From Pedobacter sp. Hv1 (GTDB taxonomy: Bacteria; Bacteroidota; Bacteroidia; Sphingobacteriales; Sphingobacteriaceae): a stretch of DNA of 63,542 nt. Of this stretch, positions 1 through 9,576 are shown piece after piece. The stretch is from the NCBI RefSeq assembly GCF_001412215.1, contig NZ_LLWP01000010.1, forward strand, positions 1 through 63,542. Direction: 5' to 3'. Below the pieces are notes generated by a model that saw only the letters and a list, made by a program, of their open reading frames with translations, ran no database searches and had not been told where the DNA came from. The position numbers and the translations under genes are program-made. Within the stretch, counting starts at the first letter, position 1, and each line of letters starts with the position of its first letter.

Positions 1-1
1 T

Positions 2-70
2 TATACAAACTTTTTTAAAGAGAAGACAGCAATTGCTGAGCAAATTAGGCCGATTAAAGGCTTTATTTGA
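2..70 (+). CDS. C-terminal end of an unidentified gene (partial)
   Basis: An open frame enters from the left edge and reads 22 codons to a TGA at 68-70, giving a plausible charged C-terminus (FKEKTAIAEQIRPIKGFI). The start lies outside the window. No family can be assigned from so few residues, and the open frame could be chance. The next gene starts 112 bases on and has its own promoter element, so the two are probably separate units. Confidence 0.35.
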   Translation, partial: YTNFFKEKTAIAEQIRPIKGFI

Positions 71-156
71 TGAAATTTCACTAAAAAGTGAGCAAAATCA
101 CCTGTTCATCATGGTTTTAATTACAAATAAACTAAGGCTAAACGCTGTATAATGCG

Positions 157-164
157 TATCTTTG
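157..164 (+). promoter_or_regulatory. Bacteroidota -7 promoter element for the desaturase gene
   Basis: TATCTTTG matches the Bacteroidota primary-sigma -7 consensus TAnnTTTG and lies 18 bases before the ATG at 183. The leader would be about 12 bases, with only A-rich sequence before the start. Confidence 0.6.
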
Positions 165-182
165 TACCTTAATTAAAAAACG

Positions 183-1163
183 ATGAAAATCAATTTTGGA
201 TCAAGAAAGGAAGTATTATTACATGTTGAGAAATACATGCTTAAAATGATGCCTACCTATTTGAAACCTATAGATACCAATTGGCAACCTTCTGATTTTT
301 TACCAGACTCAACTACAGATTCTTTTTACCAAGATATTAAAATTTTAAGAGAGAATGCAAAAGATCTTTCTTATGATTTAGTAGCTGTATTGATTGGTGA
401 TACCATTACAGAAGAGGCACTTCCAACTTACGAATCGTGGTTAATGATGATGGATGATATTTCTCGTGACGAAGAGGGTGGTTGGATGAAATGGAACCGT
501 AACTGGACAGCAGAAGAAAATCGCCACGGAGATCTATTGAACAAATATTTATACCTATCAGGCCGTGTAGACATGCGCCAAATGGAAATTTCTACGCAAT
601 ATTTAATTGCTGATGGATTTGATATTGGTACAGGACATGATCCTTATCGTAACTTTGTATATACTAGTTTCCAAGAGTTAGCAACTAATATCTCTCACAG
701 AAGAGTAGCATCGCTAGCTAAAAAAGATGGAGATACCTTATTGTCTAAGATGTGTGGTGTAATTGCTTCTGATGAAGCTAGACATGCCAAAGCTTATAAA
801 GATTTCATGTCTAAGATATTTGAAGTTGATCCTAGTGAAGCAATGATTGCCTTTGAAGACATGATGCGCAAGAAAATTGTAATGCCTGCACACTTCTTAC
901 GTGAAATGGGACAGAAAATTGGTCAGACTTTTGGTCATTTTACAGATGCAGCACAACGTTTAGGGGTATATACTGCTGTAGATTATGTTGAAATTATGCA
1001 GCAATTGATCGAAGAGTGGAAAATTGATAATCTTCAAGAGTTGAACGAAGCAGGTGAGCGAGCTAGAGACTATGTAATGAACTTACCTTCGCGTTTATTA
1101 CGTGTAGCAGAGCGAATGAAAAATCCAACAATGGAATACAAGTTTAGCTGGATCAATGCTTAA
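183..1163 (+). CDS. Acyl-ACP desaturase (ferritin-like, soluble)
   Basis: Introduces a cis double bond into acyl-ACP chains using a di-iron centre and reduced ferredoxin, so it would tune membrane unsaturation. At 326 residues it has the length of bacterial members of the plant-type stearoyl-ACP desaturase family. The di-iron ligands are visible as EENRH at residues 111-115 and DEARH at 197-201, with a further acidic TEEALPTYE segment near 76-84. There is no signal peptide or membrane helix, as expected for a soluble enzyme. It is monocistronic: a promoter element lies just upstream and a strong terminator just downstream. The substrate chain length and double-bond position cannot be read from the sequence. 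Confidence 0.92.
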   Translation: MKINFGSRKEVLLHVEKYMLKMMPTYLKPIDTNWQPSDFLPDSTTDSFYQDIKILRENAKDLSYDLVAVLIGDTITEEALPTYESWLMMMDDISRDEEGGWMKWNRNWTAEENRHGDLLNKYLYLSGRVDMRQMEISTQYLIADGFDIGTGHDPYRNFVYTSFQELATNISHRRVASLAKKDGDTLLSKMCGVIASDEARHAKAYKDFMSKIFEVDPSEAMIAFEDMMRKKIVMPAHFLREMGQKIGQTFGHFTDAAQRLGVYTAVDYVEIMQQLIEEWKIDNLQELNEAGERARDYVMNLPSRLLRVAERMKNPTMEYKFSWINA

Positions 1164-1184
1164 TTTTTTTCTAAATGATATATG

Positions 1185-1214
1185 AAACCCAAATTGAAAA
1201 ATTTGGGTTTTTTT
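1185..1214 (+). terminator. Rho-independent terminator after the desaturase gene
   Basis: Eleven-base arms AAACCCAAATT (1185-1195) and AATTTGGGTTT (1200-1210) pair perfectly around a GAAA tetraloop and run into a T tract. It lies between the plus-strand desaturase and the minus-strand gene ending at 1227, and can serve both. Confidence 0.85.
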
Positions 1215-1226
1215 ATGGAATAAATA

Positions 1227-2156
1227 TCAATGAAAAACCTGAGCTTGATGCGCTAAATTAAAGCCGTTTTTCAATACTTCTTTTTGTGTTTCTGGCTTCC
1301 AAAGCAAAGGATTGGTATGATTGAAATGGATGAAATAGACCTTTTGCCTTGTTTTTAAGTCTTCCTTTGCTAATAAAGCTTCCGTTTCTGTAACCAATGG
1401 ATGTGGAACCTCGGCTATGGCTCTATTGCCTAGTTCCGTGTTGGTATAAAAAGTAGCATCCAATAGTGCAACATCTACGTTCTTAATCTCTGTTACAATG
1501 TCTCTATCCCATTTGTTCCACTTGTCAATATCTGGTATAAAGAGGTATTTCTTTGTTGGGGTGATGATTTTAAAACCAGCTGTTTCAGAGTACTCGTCTC
1601 TATGAGGTACCGTAAATGCAGCAACAGTGTTGTTGGCTATATTGATAGATATATTGGCAGTTAATTCAATCAGGTTGATGTTGTTTAATTTCACCAATTG
1701 GCTCCATGGGCCATTCTGTTCTAAATAACTTTTAAATTTAGGAAGAACGTAAACTTTTAAGTTTTTGGTTCCCATTACTTCTCTGCCAAATTCCATTAAG
1801 CCTGTATAGTGGCCAATATGGGCATGGGTAATAAAAACACCTTCTGGTAGGTAAGGATATTTTTGCTGTGTTTGTGTGCGAAAATTTTGTAATTGCTGTT
1901 TAATATCTGGTGTAGCTTCGAATAAATACCATTTTTTATTCACAGGATCAACCAAGGCAAGCGAAACCACGTTTCTTCGCATAGCTGGATTTTTCCAAGC
2001 TTGTTTACAGCACTCTTTCTGGCACCCCATGTGTGGGTAACCGCCATCTTGAGCTACGCCCAAAACAATGATATAGCTTGATTTAGGCTCTTCGAAAGCA
2101 AATGTTTTGATTTGAAGGACCATCAAGAAGATAAAAAATAAGGTTTTTTTCATCAT
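1227..2156 (-). CDS. Metallo-beta-lactamase-fold hydrolase, PqqB-like, exported
   Basis: A 309-residue protein with an N-terminal signal peptide (MMKKTLFFIFLMVLQIKTFA) followed by an MBL fold. The metal motif reads THAHIGHYTG near residues 110-119, so the usual HxHxDH has Gly in place of Asp, as in PqqB-like relatives. Further candidate ligands are PHRDEYS near 185 and the IHFNHTNP segment near 275. A Cys-rich GCQKECCKQAW stretch near residue 44 could bind metal. It lies 19 bases downstream of icmF on the same strand and is probably co-transcribed, but no pathway link to IcmF is evident. No other PQQ-biosynthesis genes are present, so a role in PQQ synthesis is not supported. The substrate is unknown. 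Confidence 0.75.
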   Translation of the reverse strand: MMKKTLFFIFLMVLQIKTFAFEEPKSSYIIVLGVAQDGGYPHMGCQKECCKQAWKNPAMRRNVVSLALVDPVNKKWYLFEATPDIKQQLQNFRTQTQQKYPYLPEGVFITHAHIGHYTGLMEFGREVMGTKNLKVYVLPKFKSYLEQNGPWSQLVKLNNINLIELTANISINIANNTVAAFTVPHRDEYSETAGFKIITPTKKYLFIPDIDKWNKWDRDIVTEIKNVDVALLDATFYTNTELGNRAIAEVPHPLVTETEALLAKEDLKTRQKVYFIHFNHTNPLLWKPETQKEVLKNGFNLAHQAQVFH

Positions 2157-2175
2157 TGTTTTAGCGCTTAACTAA

Positions 2176-5100
2176 TTACATATTTCTTCGGTATTGACCA
2201 CCAACTTCATATAATGCATTGCTAATTTGCCCTAAAGAGCAGATTTTACAAACTTCCATTAAATCTTCAAAAATATTATTGCCAGCAACAGCCGATAATT
2301 GAAGTTGTTTCAATGCATCTGCAGTTTTCTTAGCATTTCTATCTTGGAAAGCTTTTAAAGCGGTGATCTGATATTGTTTTTCTTCTTCTGTAGCACGAAT
2401 AACTTCTCCAGGAACAATTGTAGGCGATCCATTTTTATTCAAGAAAGTATTCACTCCAACAATAGGGTATTCGCCAGTATGTTTCAGCGTTTCGTAATAC
2501 AAGCTTTCTTCTTGTATCTTACCTCTTTGGTACATCGTTTCCATTGCGCCTAAAACACCTCCACGATCATTGATTCGCTTAAATTCGGCCAATACCGCCT
2601 CTTCTACCAGATCGGTTAAATCTTCGATGATGAAGGCACCTTGTAATGGGTTTTCGTTTTTGGCCAAACCCAACTCTCGGTTAATGATCAACTGAATAGC
2701 CATTGCTCTGCGTACTGATTCTTCTGTTGGTGTGGTAATGGCTTCATCGTAGGCATTGGTATGTAATGAATTACAGTTGTCGTAAATCGCATATAAAGCC
2801 TGCAACGTTGTTCTGATATCATTAAAATCAATCTCTTGGGCATGTAAAGAACGACCTGAGGTTTGAATATGGTATTTTAATTTTTGAGAACGGTCATTGC
2901 CCTTGTATTTATTTTTAATGGCTTTTGCCCAAATTCTTCTGGCTACACGACCAATTACCGAATATTCTGGATCGATACCATTACTGAAAAAGAAGGAAAG
3001 GTTTGGCGCAAAATCGTCGATATTCATTCCTCTACTTAAGTAATATTCAACAAAAGTAAAACCATTACTTAGGGTAAAGGCCAATTGAGAAATCGGATTA
3101 GCGCCAGCTTCTGCAATGTGGTAACCAGAAATAGATACCGAATAGAAGTTTCGAACCTTCTCGTCAATAAAATACTTTTGAATATCGCCCATCATCCTTA
3201 ATGCAAATTCTGTAGAGAATATACAGGTATTTTGGGCCTGATCTTCTTTCAAAATATCTGCTTGTACGGTACCTCTTACCGAACTAATGGCTTTTGCTCT
3301 AATTGGTGCATAAATATCAGCAGGTAAAACCTCATCGCCTGTTAAGCCCAATAACATTAAACCTAAGCCATTGTTACCCTGTGGCAATTCGCCTTGGTAG
3401 GTTGGTGGTTCAATTCCTTTTTCTTTATAGATCTGTTTAATCTTCGCTTGGGTTTCTTTCTCTAAGCCATTTTCGATAATGTATTTTTCACATTGTTGAT
3501 CAATAGCGGCATTCATAAAAAAGCCCAATAGCATTGGTGCGGGACCATTGATGGTCATGGAAACCGATGTAGAAGGCGCACAAAGATCAAAACCACAATA
3601 TAGTTTTTTGGCATCATCCAAAGTGGCAATACTTACACCAGAGTTACCAATTTTGCCATAAATATCTGGTCTTACATGTGGATCTTCTCCATAGAGTGTA
3701 ACTGAGTCGAATGCGGTAGACAAACGGTGTGCTGGCTGACCTAAGGATACATAATGGAAACGTTTATTTGTCCTTTCTGGTCCACCTTCTCCGGCAAACA
3801 TCCGTGTTGGGTCTTCCCCATCTCTTTTTAAAGGGAAAACACCAGCTGCATAAGGGAATTCGCCAGGAACATTTTCTGTTAACAACCAACGTAAAATATC
3901 TCCCCAATCTTCGTATCTAGGTAAAGACACTTTAGGGATTTGTAATTTAGATAACGACTCGTAATAAAGCGGTTGTTTAATTTCTTTGTCGCGAACTTTA
4001 TAAACAAAGAATTCTGCTTTATATTTTAGCTTGGTATCTGGCCATTGGCGGAGTAAACGTCTGCATTCGCCATCTAATTGCTCTTCTAAATAGGTGTAGG
4101 CATCCTTTAAACCTTCTCCAAAGTTCTCGAAATCGTTCGAAAAATTGATTACCCCTTGAAGCTGATACAATTTTCTAGCAATTTTACATTGTTTATCTAC
4201 CCATTCATTATAGGTTTCGCTTGCTTCTGCAATTTCAGATAAATAACGGATGCGATCTGGTGGAATAATGTATATTTTTTCAGATTGATTGGTGGTCATT
4301 ACCATTTCAGCCTTGAAATCAACTCCGGTTTTTTCCTTTATGCCACTTAATAAAGCCACAAAAAGGTTGTTCATTCCCGGATCGTTAAACTGTGAGGCCA
4401 TGGTTCCATATACTGGAATCTCATCATCTTTGGCCTCGAAAAGGTTATGGTTACGTTTGTATTGTTTGCGTACATCTCTCAATGCATCTAATGCACCTCT
4501 TTTATCAAACTTATTGATGGCAACTAGATCGGCAAAATCAAGCATGTCAATTTTTTCTAATTGCGTAGCTGCCCCAAATTCAGGTGTCATTACATATAAG
4601 GAGATATCGCAATGTTCGGTAATTTCAGTATCTGATTGACCAATACCGGAGGTTTCTACAATAATCAGGTCGTATCCTGCCGCTTTGCAGATGTCTATAC
4701 TCTCTTGTACATTTTTAGAAAGGGCTAAATTAGCTTGTCTGGTAGCTAACGAACGCATGTAAACCCTAGAATTGTTGATCGCATTCATGCGGATTCTATC
4801 GCCCAATAAGGCGCCACCAGTTTTACGTTTAGATGGGTCTACAGAGATAATGGCTAAGGTTTTATCTTTTACCTCAATTAAAAATCGGCGCACCAATTCG
4901 TCAACTAATGACGATTTACCAGAACCACCTGTACCTGTGATCCCTAAAACTGGGGCTTGGTTATTTAAGGTCAATTTCTTTAACTCATCTACGAATTTTT
5001 GAGCACCTTCTGGATCATTTTCTGCAACGGTAATGGCCGAGGCGATGCTTTTTACTTCTTTCTGAGGGATGGTTTCGAGTTCAGTAGTAATTGCTTTGGT

Positions 5101-5541
5101 GGTAATAAAATCGGTCTGCTCTAACATGTTGTTGATCATGCCCTGCAAGCCCATTTTACGGCCGTCGTCTGGAGAATAGATTCGAGTAACGCCATAAGCT
5201 TGTAACTCTGCTATCTCTGATGGAAGAATTACACCACCACCACCACCAAATATTTTAATGTGTTTGGCACCTTTTTGTTGCAGCAAATCATACATGTATT
5301 TGAAATATTCGATATGACCACCTTGGTAAGAAGTCATGGCAATACCTTGAACATCTTCTTGAATGGCACAGTTGACCACTTCTTCTACAGACCTGTTATG
5401 CCCCAAGTGAATTACTTCTGCTCCTGAAGATTGAAGAATACGACGCATGATATTAATAGTGGCATCGTGCCCATCGAATAATGCAGCAGCGGTAACAAAA
5501 CGAATTTTATTTTTGGGTTTGTAGACTTGAATTTGTTCCAT
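2176..5541 (-). CDS. icmF: Fused isobutyryl-CoA mutase / G-protein chaperone (IcmF)
   Basis: A 1121-residue adenosylcobalamin-dependent acyl-CoA mutase that interconverts isobutyryl-CoA and n-butyryl-CoA (some relatives act on similar branched acyl-CoAs). Domain order is diagnostic of IcmF. A B12-binding domain occupies about residues 12-145, with DGHD at 23-26 carrying the cobalt-ligating His. A MeaB-type GTPase follows, with P-loop GTGGSGKS at 203-210 and an NKFD motif near residue 345. The mutase barrel occupies roughly residues 560-1090, with the ISGYHIAEAGANP stretch near 820. Methylmalonyl-CoA mutases lack the internal G domain, so that alternative is unlikely. A TAACTTTG element lies just upstream; no cobalamin riboswitch-like leader fits in the gap. 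Confidence 0.93.
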   Translation of the reverse strand: MEQIQVYKPKNKIRFVTAAALFDGHDATINIMRRILQSSGAEVIHLGHNRSVEEVVNCAIQEDVQGIAMTSYQGGHIEYFKYMYDLLQQKGAKHIKIFGGGGGVILPSEIAELQAYGVTRIYSPDDGRKMGLQGMINNMLEQTDFITTKAITTELETIPQKEVKSIASAITVAENDPEGAQKFVDELKKLTLNNQAPVLGITGTGGSGKSSLVDELVRRFLIEVKDKTLAIISVDPSKRKTGGALLGDRIRMNAINNSRVYMRSLATRQANLALSKNVQESIDICKAAGYDLIIVETSGIGQSDTEITEHCDISLYVMTPEFGAATQLEKIDMLDFADLVAINKFDKRGALDALRDVRKQYKRNHNLFEAKDDEIPVYGTMASQFNDPGMNNLFVALLSGIKEKTGVDFKAEMVMTTNQSEKIYIIPPDRIRYLSEIAEASETYNEWVDKQCKIARKLYQLQGVINFSNDFENFGEGLKDAYTYLEEQLDGECRRLLRQWPDTKLKYKAEFFVYKVRDKEIKQPLYYESLSKLQIPKVSLPRYEDWGDILRWLLTENVPGEFPYAAGVFPLKRDGEDPTRMFAGEGGPERTNKRFHYVSLGQPAHRLSTAFDSVTLYGEDPHVRPDIYGKIGNSGVSIATLDDAKKLYCGFDLCAPSTSVSMTINGPAPMLLGFFMNAAIDQQCEKYIIENGLEKETQAKIKQIYKEKGIEPPTYQGELPQGNNGLGLMLLGLTGDEVLPADIYAPIRAKAISSVRGTVQADILKEDQAQNTCIFSTEFALRMMGDIQKYFIDEKVRNFYSVSISGYHIAEAGANPISQLAFTLSNGFTFVEYYLSRGMNIDDFAPNLSFFFSNGIDPEYSVIGRVARRIWAKAIKNKYKGNDRSQKLKYHIQTSGRSLHAQEIDFNDIRTTLQALYAIYDNCNSLHTNAYDEAITTPTEESVRRAMAIQLIINRELGLAKNENPLQGAFIIEDLTDLVEEAVLAEFKRINDRGGVLGAMETMYQRGKIQEESLYYETLKHTGEYPIVGVNTFLNKNGSPTIVPGEVIRATEEEKQYQITALKAFQDRNAKKTADALKQLQLSAVAGNNIFEDLMEVCKICSLGQISNALYEVGGQYRRNM

Positions 5542-5563
5542 GTAGGTTTTTGTATTTGGTGTA

Positions 5564-5571
5564 CAAAGTTA
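5564..5571 (-). promoter_or_regulatory. -7 promoter element for icmF
   Basis: On the minus strand this reads TAACTTTG, matching TAnnTTTG, 22 bases before the icmF ATG. The short leader rules out a cobalamin riboswitch. Confidence 0.6.
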
Positions 5572-5640
5572 ACAAAAACTAGGTATTGAAGGCATTAATC
5601 ACCGAATCAATACAATGTCAAATTCAAAAAGACAAGTAAA

Positions 5641-5681
5641 AATAAAGGGAGAAAGCTGTTTGATAACTTTCTCCCTTTATT
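5641..5681 (-). terminator. Terminator after pafA
   Basis: Perfect 15-base arms (5641-5655 and 5667-5681; AATAAAGGGAGAAAG against its complement) with an 11-base loop. It lies just downstream of the pafA stop and upstream of the icmF promoter, separating the two units. Confidence 0.8.
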
Positions 5682-5699
5682 AAATGATGTGGTATAAGG

Positions 5700-7370
5700 T
5701 TAATGCGTTAACTCTGTAATTGCATTACCCACGCTTCCACTTGGCATTTGGATGCGTAACATGGCAGCTAAGGTAGCAGCAATATCACTCATGTAATAAG
5801 TTTGGTTGGTTTTGCCCGGTTTAACTTTCCAGCCCATGAAAACCAATGGAATATGCGAATCGTATGGATACCAGGCACCATGTGTAGTGCCGGTATTGCC
5901 ACCATCGAACCAGTTAGATTGTAGTAAGAAATAAACATCACCACTGCGACGGGCATTGTAACCATTTGTAATTCGTTTTCTAATTTCTTCTGGAATGGTT
6001 GATGTATTTAAAATTTGTAGATCAACAGCATCTGCAATTCCATCTTGTTTGGTTAAATATTCGATTGCTGCTTTTTTAACTTGGGCAAAATCTACTTTTT
6101 TATCTTCAATTACACTATGGTCAAAATAAACTTGGTTATTCATTACCGTAATTACCGATTTAGAAAGGTTGAATTTTTTATTCATTACCGTATCCAATCC
6201 CTTTCTTAAGGTAGAGTTGTTTACCAAACCTGCAGGCATTTTGTTCTCGGCCATAAAGCCAGGTACGTGAGCTACAGCATGATCTGCAGATAGGAAAAAT
6301 AAATAGTTTCCTTTACCTAATGTTTTATCTAAATAGTTGAAGAAATCTTCTAAATCTTTGTCTAAACGCAAATAAGTATCTTCTGCTTCGATAGAGTTTG
6401 GTCCAAATTGATGGCCAACATAATCTGTTGATGAACAGCTAATGGCCAAGAAATCGGTATTGCCAGTTTGGCCCATTTTCTCATTTTGGATAGCCAATTT
6501 AGACAAATCAAATGTCATGGTGTTACCATATGGTGTACTTCTGATCAAGTCGTAATTTTTACCAATGTTGCTGCTCAATAAGTGTGGGAATGAAGTACTT
6601 GTTTCACCTTTGAATTTTCCTTCATAGGGTTTGTCATCCGATGTACTTTGTGTATAGGTATTGATCGGATATAAAGTATTCCACTCTTTGGCATAAAAAT
6701 CATTGGCTACTTTCTTTTTATTGTAATCTGAAACCCAAGTAGGCAAGGTAGGCATGTAGTAAGTACTGGTAATCCAATCGCCAGAACCACCATCATACCA
6801 ATAAGCGGCATTTGCAGAGTGACCTGCAGGTAAGATTGAACCTCTATCTTTTTGCGAGATACCAATTACTTTGCTTCTAAAATTAGTAGCTAAACGTAAT
6901 TCGTCTGTAATGGTTGTTACCAACATGTTCTTTGGCGACATTTCTCCAGCCCTTGTGGCGCTACCTACAGTTTTAACATTTCTATCTTCTGTACAATATA
7001 CATCTCTTCCCAATTCTGGATCGAACCAATTGTTACCGATAATGCCATTAATTGCAGGTACAGAGCCAGTGTAGATAGAAGTGTGACCGCAAGCAGTGTA
7101 AGTAGGGGTGTAAGGGATAAACGTATTTTCGGCCGAAAACCCATCATTGATCAGTCTTTTAAATCCGCCTTTGCTGTAACGGTCGTAATAACGGTATAAA
7201 TAATCCCAACGCATCTGATCGATTACTAAACCTACAACTAATTTAGGTCTGTCTATTTTTTGTGGGTAAGAACTGGCTTGATTTGCAGTAGCAGGTTTAG
7301 TCCATTTTTGAGCAAAAGATTGGATGCTCACCAATAGCAAAACCAGCAGAGAAAGGTGTTTAAATTTCAT
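5700..7370 (-). CDS. pafA: Alkaline phosphatase PafA (phosphate monoesterase, exported)
   Basis: Periplasmic or exported phosphomonoesterase of the alkaline phosphatase superfamily, 556 residues with a signal peptide (residues 1-20). The catalytic set of PafA from Elizabethkingia can be followed with a constant offset of 13: metal ligand Asp51 in VIDQMRWDY, nucleophile Thr92 in YTACGH, Asn113 in IIGNNWF, and the Lys/Arg pair in SQKDRGS. The ADHAVAH and THGAWYPYDSH segments supply further zinc ligands. The Lys/Arg pair and Asn argue for monoesterase rather than diesterase (NPP) activity. It is monocistronic, with a terminator behind it. PafA enzymes are generally expressed irrespective of phosphate supply; the sequence here shows no regulatory site either way. 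Confidence 0.88.
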   Translation of the reverse strand: MKFKHLSLLVLLLVSIQSFAQKWTKPATANQASSYPQKIDRPKLVVGLVIDQMRWDYLYRYYDRYSKGGFKRLINDGFSAENTFIPYTPTYTACGHTSIYTGSVPAINGIIGNNWFDPELGRDVYCTEDRNVKTVGSATRAGEMSPKNMLVTTITDELRLATNFRSKVIGISQKDRGSILPAGHSANAAYWYDGGSGDWITSTYYMPTLPTWVSDYNKKKVANDFYAKEWNTLYPINTYTQSTSDDKPYEGKFKGETSTSFPHLLSSNIGKNYDLIRSTPYGNTMTFDLSKLAIQNEKMGQTGNTDFLAISCSSTDYVGHQFGPNSIEAEDTYLRLDKDLEDFFNYLDKTLGKGNYLFFLSADHAVAHVPGFMAENKMPAGLVNNSTLRKGLDTVMNKKFNLSKSVITVMNNQVYFDHSVIEDKKVDFAQVKKAAIEYLTKQDGIADAVDLQILNTSTIPEEIRKRITNGYNARRSGDVYFLLQSNWFDGGNTGTTHGAWYPYDSHIPLVFMGWKVKPGKTNQTYYMSDIAATLAAMLRIQMPSGSVGNAITELTH

Positions 7371-7431
7371 TTGTATCTAGTTAAGTAGACCGTAAAAGTA
7401 AGAAATGCTATGTGAAGTAAAAGTGAATTTT

Positions 7432-8718
7432 TTATATTATTTCTGCTACGACGAAGGTGCTTCCGCCTACAAATATTAAATCTTTTGACCCCGCCATTTT
7501 TTTTGCATTTTCAAGTGCTTTTTCTACACTTTCAAATGTTTCTCCTTTCAATCCAAATGAGGCGGCTTGGGCTGCTAATTCTTCTACTGCTAATGCCCTT
7601 TCTAGGTTAGGTTGGCAAAAATAATAAGTGGCATTTTTAGGCAGTATGGCCAATACTCCAGAAATATCTTTGTCTTTAACCATGCCCAATACCATGTGCA
7701 AATGATGGTGGGGAGTGTTGTTGATATTTTGGATTACTTCTAATAAACCAGCTTTGTTGTGGCCTGTATCACAAATGACCAAAGGGTTTTTACTTAAGGT
7801 TTGCCACCTGCCTTGTAGACTGGTTAATTTTTTGACTTGTTTTAAGGCCGTATAAACAGCATCATCAGCAATGGTATATCCTTTTTCTTTTAAAATCAGT
7901 ATACTTTCTATAACGGTAAGTATGTTTTTGAGTTGATGACTACCTGTTAAATCTAGTACAAGTTTTGGATAACTGATTTGATTGCCATTGTATACGTCGA
8001 CACTTAATTGCGCAGCATTTTGCTGAATATGGTCGAGGTGTAAAACATCATCAGCAAAAGTAATGGCTGCATTCTCGAGTTTAGCTTTTTCAATAAAAAC
8101 AGTCGCTGTTTCTTCTTGTCGCTCGCCAATTACTACAGGAATTTGAGACTTGATAATCCCGGCTTTTTCATAAGCAATTTCGGGTAATGTATTACCTAAA
8201 ATATTGGTGTGGTCTAAGCTGATATTGGTGATTACAGCTAAGTCTGGCCTAATGATATTGGTAGAATCTAATCTGCCTCCCAAGCCTACTTCTATAATGG
8301 CTACATCTACTTTTTCTTGCGCAAAATAAGCAAAAGCCATAGCTACGGTAACTTCGAAAAAAGAAGGCTCTATTTGTTCAATCAACTGGTTTTGCGTTTT
8401 TACAAAATCAGTAACAAAAGCTTTTGGTACCATTTTTCCATTGATCCGTATCCGTTCTCTGAAATCTTTTAGGTGTGGAGAGGTATAAAGACCGGTTTTA
8501 TAACCAGCTTGTTGTAAAATGGCAGCAAGCATGTGCGAGGTAGACCCTTTACCATTAGTACCACCTACATGGACGCTTTTAAACTGATGCTGAGGGTTAC
8601 CCAATGCAACACACATGGCTAAGGTATTGTGCAAATCTTTTTTTAAAGCAACAGCACCTACACGGGTAAACATGGGAAGTTTACTGTATAAAAAATCGAG
8701 GGTTTGAGCGTATGTCAT
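7432..8718 (-). CDS. folC: Folylpolyglutamate synthase / dihydrofolate synthase
   Basis: Adds glutamate to dihydropteroate or folates in the cytoplasm (Mur-ligase family). The P-loop GGTNGKGSTSHM lies near residue 50. The downstream EVGLGGRLDSTN, ITNISLDHTNILG and CDTGHNKAG segments are the standard FolC ATP- and substrate-binding motifs. The longest open frame begins at 8736, but the Met at 8718 (MTYAQTLDFLYSKLPMF) matches the usual start of Bacteroidota FolC and gives about 428 residues. The gene lies 42 bases behind the TonB-like gene on the same strand and may be read from the same transcript, although its function is unrelated. Confidence 0.92.
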   Translation of the reverse strand: MTYAQTLDFLYSKLPMFTRVGAVALKKDLHNTLAMCVALGNPQHQFKSVHVGGTNGKGSTSHMLAAILQQAGYKTGLYTSPHLKDFRERIRINGKMVPKAFVTDFVKTQNQLIEQIEPSFFEVTVAMAFAYFAQEKVDVAIIEVGLGGRLDSTNIIRPDLAVITNISLDHTNILGNTLPEIAYEKAGIIKSQIPVVIGERQEETATVFIEKAKLENAAITFADDVLHLDHIQQNAAQLSVDVYNGNQISYPKLVLDLTGSHQLKNILTVIESILILKEKGYTIADDAVYTALKQVKKLTSLQGRWQTLSKNPLVICDTGHNKAGLLEVIQNINNTPHHHLHMVLGMVKDKDISGVLAILPKNATYYFCQPNLERALAVEELAAQAASFGLKGETFESVEKALENAKKMAGSKDLIFVGGSTFVVAEII

Positions 8719-8760
8719 TGTTGAGATATGAGACAATTACCAAATAGGAGTCTTATCTTT

Positions 8761-9576
8761 CTACTTCACCTTAAAATTAAACACCACAATAAAAGTTCTG
8801 TTTTCGTAACCTGCGCCTACTTTATCTAAACTGGCACCCATTACTGCATCTTCACATTTACGGAATAAAGCATTGTCAGAAAAAGTGGTTCCCTTTGCAC
8901 CGGCAGTTGCAGAAATTACTTTTCCTTCTCTATTGACACGGATTTTTACAGCTATTTTTCCTGTCTGTTGTCCATTATCGTCAATAGACTTCAAGTTATT
9001 GAATTTACTTAATGGAACAGGGGTATCTCCATTTCCGGAGCCACCTTCGCCATAATTTGGTGCCAAAGGATCGCCATTGATGCTGCCTTGATTACCAGGG
9101 GCATTGCCCGTACCATCGCCTTCTCCTTTACCATTGTTCTTATTGCCTTTGTACAAAGCATTTGGATTAATGGTTGGTTGCGCAGGTTTTTCTTCTTTAG
9201 CACTGGTTGGTGCATTGGTACTTTTTGTTTTTTTGGTATTCACAGCTACTGCATCTTCAACATCTTGTGTAAGGATATCCTTTGCATCAACTTGAGAAGA
9301 GGTGGTTGGCTTAACTTTTTCTTCGGGAGTAACCTTATCAGGCATTTTCTGATTGGCATTGGGGTCAACCGAAGGTTCTTCAATACTCGTATAATCATTA
9401 CCCATCCCAACTGCAGCGGTACCATAATTTACTACCATACCACCCATGCCAGGTTCTTCTTCGGGGTTGAAGGCACTAATTACCCATAGGAAACTTAAAC
9501 CAATAAACAGGCCCATTAGGACTGTAGCAATGGCTATGGCTTTTGGATAGTTATTTTCTTCGTTTGTAGTTGTCAT
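8761..9576 (-). CDS. TonB-like energy transducer
   Basis: A 271-residue inner-membrane-anchored protein. One N-terminal membrane helix (about residues 11-34) is followed by a long low-complexity periplasmic linker rich in Pro, Lys, Thr, Gly and Asn (about 40-190). The C-terminal domain of roughly 75 residues begins at GKIAVKIRVNREGKVI, the TonB C-terminal pattern. It would transmit the proton-motive force from ExbB/ExbD to an outer-membrane partner. Its start codon overlaps the exbD stop by one base, indicating translational coupling. The natural partner is the barrel encoded at 12066-13772 in the same run. Confidence 0.82.
   Translation of the reverse strand: MTTTNEENNYPKAIAIATVLMGLFIGLSFLWVISAFNPEEEPGMGGMVVNYGTAAVGMGNDYTSIEEPSVDPNANQKMPDKVTPEEKVKPTTSSQVDAKDILTQDVEDAVAVNTKKTKSTNAPTSAKEEKPAQPTINPNALYKGNKNNGKGEGDGTGNAPGNQGSINGDPLAPNYGEGGSGNGDTPVPLSKFNNLKSIDDNGQQTGKIAVKIRVNREGKVISATAGAKGTTFSDNALFRKCEDAVMGASLDKVGAGYENRTFIVVFNFKVK

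Noticed and set aside
1227..2156. PQQ biosynthesis gene pqqB
   Set aside because: The fold is PqqB-like but no pqqA, C, D or E gene is present and the protein has a signal peptide.
5542..5640. Possible cobalamin riboswitch before icmF
   Set aside because: The -7 element leaves a leader of about 15 bases, too short for any aptamer.
9088..9489. 133-codon frame opposite the TonB-like gene
   Set aside because: It is the antisense of the low-complexity linker; hydrophobic translation is a by-product of Lys/Thr/Gly codons on the real strand.
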